From: Rhodospirillales bacterium
Lineage (GTDB): Bacteria > Pseudomonadota > Alphaproteobacteria > Rhodospirillales > Defluviicoccaceae
Assembly: GCA_030622775.1 (NCBI GenBank)
Contig: JAUXFS010000019.1
Coordinates: forward strand, 1 to 10,742
Reading direction: 5' to 3'
Length of the DNA stretch: 10,742 nucleotides
The position numbers and the translations under genes were made by a program. Under the pieces are notes generated by a model that saw only the letters and a list, made by a program, of their open reading frames with translations, did not search any database and was not told the DNA's origin. Shown here piece after piece: positions 7,790-10,742 of this stretch. Within the stretch, counting starts at the first letter, position 1. The number at the start of each line of letters is the position of its first letter.

Positions 7790-8590
7790 ATGGAGAGGAT
7801 GGTTCGGCGCTTCGTCCTTTGCCTCGCCGCTGTTTGGTTTCTGGCCGCCGCCGGCGGGTCGGCGAAGCGGGACGCGTTGCCGGGGATCATCGGGCGCGAC
7901 GATCGCGTCATCCTCGACTCGGCGGAGTGGCCGTGGGCCGCCATCGGCCGCCTCAATCGGGCCACGGGCGGGTTCTGCACGGGAACGCTGGTCGCCCCGG
8001 ACATTGTTCTGACCGCGGCCCATTGCCTCTACAACACGCGGACGCAACGGCAGATCGCCACCAAGGACATTCATTTCGTCGCCGGTTACCGACGCGGAGG
8101 CTATCTCGCTCATTCGATCGTGCGCCGGATCGTTCATTCCCCGACCTTGCGGTTTACCGGTCGAGGAGGGACGCGCAATCCGTTCGACGACTGGGTGTTG
8201 CTGCTTCTCGACGAGTCAATGGCGATCGAACCGATCCCGGTCCGTCGACTGATGCCGCTGGAGGGATTGAACGCGGGCAATGCCGATACGGGTCTGCTGG
8301 TCGCGGGATACAACCAGGACCGGCCCCATCTCCTCTCTCTCCATGAAGGGTGTACGATCGTCGATCGCCTCGCCGCCGACCGGGTTTTCGTCCACACCTG
8401 CGACGCCACTCACGGGGCTTCCGGCGCGCCGTTGATCATGCGGTCCGCCGACGGCTTTTTCGTCGTCGGCATCATCAAGGGCGGCATCCGTATCCTCGGC
8501 GACGAACGGGGGCTCGCCATCCATTCCGGAGCCTTCCTCGATGCGCTCGAACGGCTCCGGTCCCCCGTCGAGACATCCCCGGATCAGTGA
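7790..8590 (+). CDS. Secreted trypsin-like serine protease (chymotrypsin fold)
   Basis: This protein of about 266 residues has a signal peptide (VRRFVLCLAAVWFLAAAGGSA) and a chymotrypsin-fold protease domain. The triad is His78 in LTAAHCL, Asp134 in FDDWVLLLLD and Ser211 in GASGAP. Cys63 and Cys79 should form the disulfide that brackets the catalytic His, and Cys188 with Cys204 could form another. The GASGAP motif (rather than GDSGGP) and the DWVLL form resemble bacterial V8/trypsin-like peptidases. No PDZ domain or membrane anchor follows, so it is probably a free periplasmic or extracellular enzyme of unknown target. The start may be 7790 or the in-frame ATG at 7799; neither has ideal ribosome-binding spacing. 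It lies 23 bp after phnE on the same strand, so read-through from the transporter operon is plausible. Its 3' end overlaps a minus-strand gene by 7 bp. Confidence 0.88.
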   Translation: MERMVRRFVLCLAAVWFLAAAGGSAKRDALPGIIGRDDRVILDSAEWPWAAIGRLNRATGGFCTGTLVAPDIVLTAAHCLYNTRTQRQIATKDIHFVAGYRRGGYLAHSIVRRIVHSPTLRFTGRGGTRNPFDDWVLLLLDESMAIEPIPVRRLMPLEGLNAGNADTGLLVAGYNQDRPHLLSLHEGCTIVDRLAADRVFVHTCDATHGASGAPLIMRSADGFFVVGIIKGGIRILGDERGLAIHSGAFLDALERLRSPVETSPDQ

Positions 8591-8808
8591 AACATGACGA
8601 AAGCCGGCATCTGGCAGGCGGGCAGACCGGCGAAGTCGATGATTCTGTTCCACAACTCTTGCTGACTCACCGCCAGGTCCCGGCCGGCTTCGTCGAGACT
8701 GACGTAGTCGTTCTCCAGCAGGAACCGCGACGCGGCGCGAGCCGCTGCCGCCCGGTCCGCCGGCGACAGGTCTTCGAAACAAATTCTCGGGATCAAGCTC
8801 GGCTCCAT
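8584..8808 (-). CDS. Small conserved-looking hypothetical protein
   Basis: This 74-residue minus-strand frame encodes an acidic, mostly helical protein (LSPADRAAAARAASRFLLEN, DEAGRDLAVSQQELWNRIID). Its composition is not the arginine/proline-rich kind typical of antisense shadows, and most codons end in G or C, as in the neighbouring genes. I do not recognise the family; the middle part could be a small helix-turn-helix, but no clear motif is seen. The ATG at 8806-8808 has no strong Shine-Dalgarno site. Its stop lies 7 bp inside the convergent protease gene, so transcripts from the two must overlap. It may be a spurious call, but composition argues for a real gene. Confidence 0.5.
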   Translation of the reverse strand: MEPSLIPRICFEDLSPADRAAAARAASRFLLENDYVSLDEAGRDLAVSQQELWNRIIDFAGLPACQMPAFVMFH

Positions 8809-8822
8809 CGGCGAACACCACT

Positions 8823-8978
8823 TTGGACCTTGGCTGGACCGAGACTAACGGCCCGCCGGTCGCGGCGCTAGTTCGATCACAAGGGGTCGGAATCAACGCA
8901 CGTTGGTATTGCACCAAGGCCGACGCCGACTACCTGCTTTGCTGGAAGTGCGGCCGGGTCCTGTGGTCGCCGCTTTGA
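8823..8978 (+). CDS. Candidate Cys-rich micro-ORF, possible zinc-ribbon fragment
   Basis: This frame would give about 51 residues from TTG at 8823 to TGA at 8976-8978. Its C-terminal half, RWYCTKADADYLLCWKCGRV, has three cysteines, including a CWKC pair, in a spacing that recalls small zinc ribbons with one cysteine lost or replaced. There is no ATG or GTG start and no ribosome-binding site. The upstream part of the frame is only the shadow of the minus-strand gene. It could be a real micro-protein, a decayed gene remnant or chance. No function can be named. Confidence 0.2.
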   Translation: MDLGWTETNGPPVAALVRSQGVGINARWYCTKADADYLLCWKCGRVLWSPL

Positions 8979-9072
8979 GAGCCGACGCAAGCGTCTTTTC
9001 CAGAGTCTTGCGGGGAATTAAGTCGAGGCGCGGGAACGGGAAAAAGCCGACCTGAAGTAATATCGTTTTGAT

Positions 9073-9101
9073 TTGACACGGCCTTGGAGAGTTTGTTTAA
9101 T
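9073..9101 (+). promoter_or_regulatory. Near-consensus sigma70 promoter
   Basis: TTGACA at 9073-9078 is a perfect -35 box. After an exact 17 bp spacer comes TTTAAT at 9096-9101, five of six matches to the -10 consensus. Transcription would start near 9108, leaving about 184 nt of leader before the family 5 binding-protein ATG at 9292. No other promoter in the window matches this well. Confidence 0.7.
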
Positions 9102-9120
9102 AAAATTGCAGGAGGCAAAT

Positions 9121-9177
9121 GTGAAACAATCAGCAGTTGCCGACGCGCGGCGGCCGATAGCTCATAATAAAATGTAG
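9121..9177 (+). CDS. Possible 18-residue leader peptide
   Basis: A GTG at 9121 opens an 18-codon frame (MKQSAVADARRPIAHNKM) ending in TAG at 9175-9177. A strong GGAGG lies 5 nt upstream, just after the predicted transcription start. An overlapping ATG-TGA at 9119-9124 could also capture ribosomes. GGCAAA at 9114-9119 is complementary to TTTGCC at 9195-9200, and ACGCGCGG (9143-9150) pairs with CCTCGCGT (9180-9187) with one mismatch, so translation of this frame could alter leader folding. There is no run of a single amino acid as in classical attenuators. Real translation is unproven. Confidence 0.3.
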   Translation: MKQSAVADARRPIAHNKM

Positions 9178-9241
9178 GTCCTCGCGTTCGCGGTTTTGCC
9201 CCATGTCGTGCTGGGAGGTAGAAAATCCAATTAGTATTGCT

Positions 9242-9263
9242 TTGTGTACTTGATGGTACACAA
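9242..9263 (+). repeat. Perfect 8 bp inverted repeat in the leader of the family 5 binding-protein gene
   Basis: TTGTGTAC at 9242-9249 and GTACACAA at 9256-9263 are exact inverse complements around a TTGATG spacer; GC at 9239-9240 and GC at 9264-9265 extend the pairing past one bulged T. It ends about 28 bp before the start codon, downstream of the promoter. It could be a repressor operator acting as a roadblock, or an RNA hairpin. It has no T-tract, so it is not a terminator. Confidence 0.6.
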
Positions 9264-9291
9264 GCAGCGGAAACACAAGGAGGGAGTGTCC

Positions 9292-10742
9292 ATGGCCGAT
9301 CGCCGTCCACCGAAACATCATCCTTACGTCCCCGAACTCAAGGAACAGTTGCGCAAAGGCGCAATCGACCGCCGCGAGTTCCTGCGCACCGCGACGCTGC
9401 TCGGCGTCTCGGCGGCGGCCGCGTACGCCATGGCGGGGCCGATCACCGGAAGGCAGATCATGCCCCAGGCCCGCGCGGCGACGCCGAAGGCGGGCGGGAC
9501 GCTGCGAATGTCGATGCGCGTCCAGGAGGCAACCGATCCGGCGACGTTCGACTGGACGGAGAAGTCCAACGTTGCCCGCCACATCACCGAGTATCTCGCC
9601 AAGACCGGATCGGACAACGTTACCCGCCCCTATCTGTGCGAGCGGTGGGAGGCTTCCGACGACCTCAAAACCTGGACCCTGCATCTGCAGAAGGGTGTGA
9701 AATGGTCCAACGGCGATGATTTCAACGCCGACGACGTGGTGTTCAACTTCGAGCGTTGGCTCGACCCGAAGACGGGATCGTCCAACCAGGGGCTGTTCTC
9801 GTCGATGATCAGCGAAACCGACACCGGCAAGAAGGACAAAGCCGGCAAGCCGATCATTTCCAAGTCCATGACCCCGGGCGCGGTGGAGAAAATCGACGCA
9901 AACACCGTTCGCCTCAACCTCAATCGGGCCGAGTTGGCGATCCCGGAGAACCTTTACAACTACCCGACCGCGATCGTGCACAGGCGCTTCGAGGAGATGG
10001 GCGGCAACCTGATGAAGAACCCGATCGGCACCGGGCCGTTCGATCTGGTTCAGTACGCGGTCGGCGAGCAGGCCATGTTCAAGAAGCGCCGTAGCTATTG
10101 GGGCGGCGACGTCTTCCTGGACGGCATCACCTACATCGACCACGGCGACGATCCGGCCGCCGGGATGGCCGCCCTGATTTCGGATCAGGTCGACCTGATG
10201 TACGAGACGTTCGTCGAGCAGACCGACATCATCGCAAACGTCCCCCACCTCACCTTGTTCGAGACCCAGACGGCGCAAACCGGGGTCGCCCGCATGCAGA
10301 TGGACAAGAAGCCGTTCGACGACGTGCGTGTTCGAACCGCCGTCCGGCTCTGCCAGGACCATCAACGCCTGCTCGATCTCGCGTATCGCGGCAGGGGCTT
10401 GCCGGCGCAGGATCACCACGTGGCTCAGGTCCATCCCGAGTACGCGGAAATGCCGACGCCGAAGCAGGATTACGCTCTGGCCAAGAAACTGCTTGCGGAC
10501 GCCGGCTATCCGAACGGCATCGACCTGGAGATCGTCGGCAAGAAGGACCCCCCGTGGGAGGTGGCCGTTATCCAGGCCATGGCCCAGATGTGCGAGCCGG
10601 CCGGGATCAGGATCAAGATCAACGTGATGCCCAGCGCCCAGTACTGGGAGATCTGGGACAAAGCCGATTTCGGCTTTACCGCCTGGACCCATAGGCCGCT
10701 CGGCGTCATGGTGCTGAACCTGGGGTACCGCTCAGGCGTTCC
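9292..10742 (+). CDS. Tat-exported family 5 (peptide/nickel-type) ABC substrate-binding protein, C-terminus cut
   Basis: The frame is open from the ATG at 9292 to the window end, giving at least 483 residues. An N-terminal extension of about 25 residues precedes the twin-arginine motif DRREFLR (26-32) and a hydrophobic stretch, with the mature protein beginning near the Ala-rich site before GGTLRM at about 68-73. SBP_bac_5 marks include GVKWSNGDDFNADDVVFNFERW from residue 135, NPIGTGPF at 243-250 and PFDDVRVRTAV. The family binds peptides, sugars, opines or metal chelates in the periplasm; the ligand here is unknown. Tat export suggests folding before secretion. AAGGAGGG lies 7 nt before the start. 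Permease and ATPase partners, if any, would lie beyond the window. About 40-60 residues are probably missing. Confidence 0.92.
   Translation, partial: MADRRPPKHHPYVPELKEQLRKGAIDRREFLRTATLLGVSAAAAYAMAGPITGRQIMPQARAATPKAGGTLRMSMRVQEATDPATFDWTEKSNVARHITEYLAKTGSDNVTRPYLCERWEASDDLKTWTLHLQKGVKWSNGDDFNADDVVFNFERWLDPKTGSSNQGLFSSMISETDTGKKDKAGKPIISKSMTPGAVEKIDANTVRLNLNRAELAIPENLYNYPTAIVHRRFEEMGGNLMKNPIGTGPFDLVQYAVGEQAMFKKRRSYWGGDVFLDGITYIDHGDDPAAGMAALISDQVDLMYETFVEQTDIIANVPHLTLFETQTAQTGVARMQMDKKPFDDVRVRTAVRLCQDHQRLLDLAYRGRGLPAQDHHVAQVHPEYAEMPTPKQDYALAKKLLADAGYPNGIDLEIVGKKDPPWEVAVIQAMAQMCEPAGIRIKINVMPSAQYWEIWDKADFGFTAWTHRPLGVMVLNLGYRSGV

Larger units (their letters stand above)
8809..9291. other. Long intergenic region with an AT-richer right half
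   Basis: About 480 bp separate the small minus-strand gene from the family 5 binding-protein gene. The left part (to about 8980) is GC-rich and may contain a Cys-rich micro-ORF. GACG-CAAG-CGTC followed by TTTT near 8982-8997 is a hairpin with only a 4 bp stem, too weak to call a terminator. From about 9050 the sequence turns AT-rich and holds a strong promoter, a possible leader peptide and an inverted repeat, listed separately. No tRNA, rRNA or mobile-element end was recognised. Confidence 0.6.

Noticed and set aside
8982..8997. Rho-independent terminator GACG-CAAG-CGTC plus TTTT
   Set aside because: The stem is only 4 bp and no gene with a sure stop lies just upstream on that strand.
9130..10692. 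520-residue open frame on the minus strand opposite the family 5 binding-protein gene
   Set aside because: It is the antisense shadow of a clear Tat-exported SBP gene: the plus-strand frame has family motifs, a Tat signal and a strong ribosome-binding site, while this frame has no recognisable domain and a low-complexity composition.
10098..10694. Frameshift in the family 5 binding-protein gene suggested by long alternative frames
   Set aside because: The main frame was followed codon by codon through sampled lines to the window end with no stop, and motifs are in order; the alternative frames are Arg/Pro-rich shadows.

Overview
The window is GC-rich and gene-dense, with short gaps, strongly GC-biased third codon positions and mostly clear Shine-Dalgarno sites. 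The gene set is a FzlA-type GST homologue, MsrPQ, a PhnD-PhnC-PhnE-PhnE transporter, HigBA and a Tat-exported family 5 solute-binding protein. It points to an alphaproteobacterium, perhaps Rhodospirillales-like. That taxonomic guess is inference from gene content and composition only.

Layout. (1) 1-504, minus strand: 5' part of a glutathione S-transferase-like gene that resembles the FtsZ-binding protein FzlA; its C-terminus lies outside the window. (2) 770-1348, minus: a complete higB-higA toxin-antitoxin pair in toxin-first order. (3) 1591-3224, plus: msrP-msrQ, the periplasmic methionine-sulfoxide repair system (Tat-exported molybdoenzyme plus haem membrane partner). (4) 3295-4128, plus: a HAD-IIB phosphatase. 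(5) 4229-7766, plus: a four-gene phosphonate/phosphite/phosphate-type ABC importer (phnD, hairpin, phnC, two phnE) whose last three genes overlap by 4 bp. (6) 7790-8590, plus: a secreted trypsin-like serine protease with an intact triad. (7) 8584-8808, minus: a small unknown gene that converges on and overlaps the protease 3' end. (8) 8809-9291: a partly AT-richer intergenic region with a near-consensus sigma70 promoter, a possible 18-residue leader peptide and a perfect inverted repeat. (9) 9292-10742, plus: a Tat-dependent family 5 (peptide/nickel-type) solute-binding protein cut by the window end.

How the parts work together. MsrP and MsrQ form one electron-transfer repair unit in the envelope. 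PhnD captures the oxyanion in the periplasm, two PhnE subunits form the channel and PhnC powers it. No C-P lyase, phosphonatase or phosphite dehydrogenase gene is present here, so the substrate is undetermined. The HAD phosphatase just upstream may process a related phosphorylated compound, but only position links them.

I found no clearly new multi-gene system, CRISPR array, tRNA, rRNA or insertion sequence. The most unusual points are the long structured leader of the family 5 binding-protein gene, a Lys8 tail on PhnD, a Cys-rich micro-ORF candidate at 8823-8978 and a hairpin that could mask the ribosome-binding site of the HAD gene.
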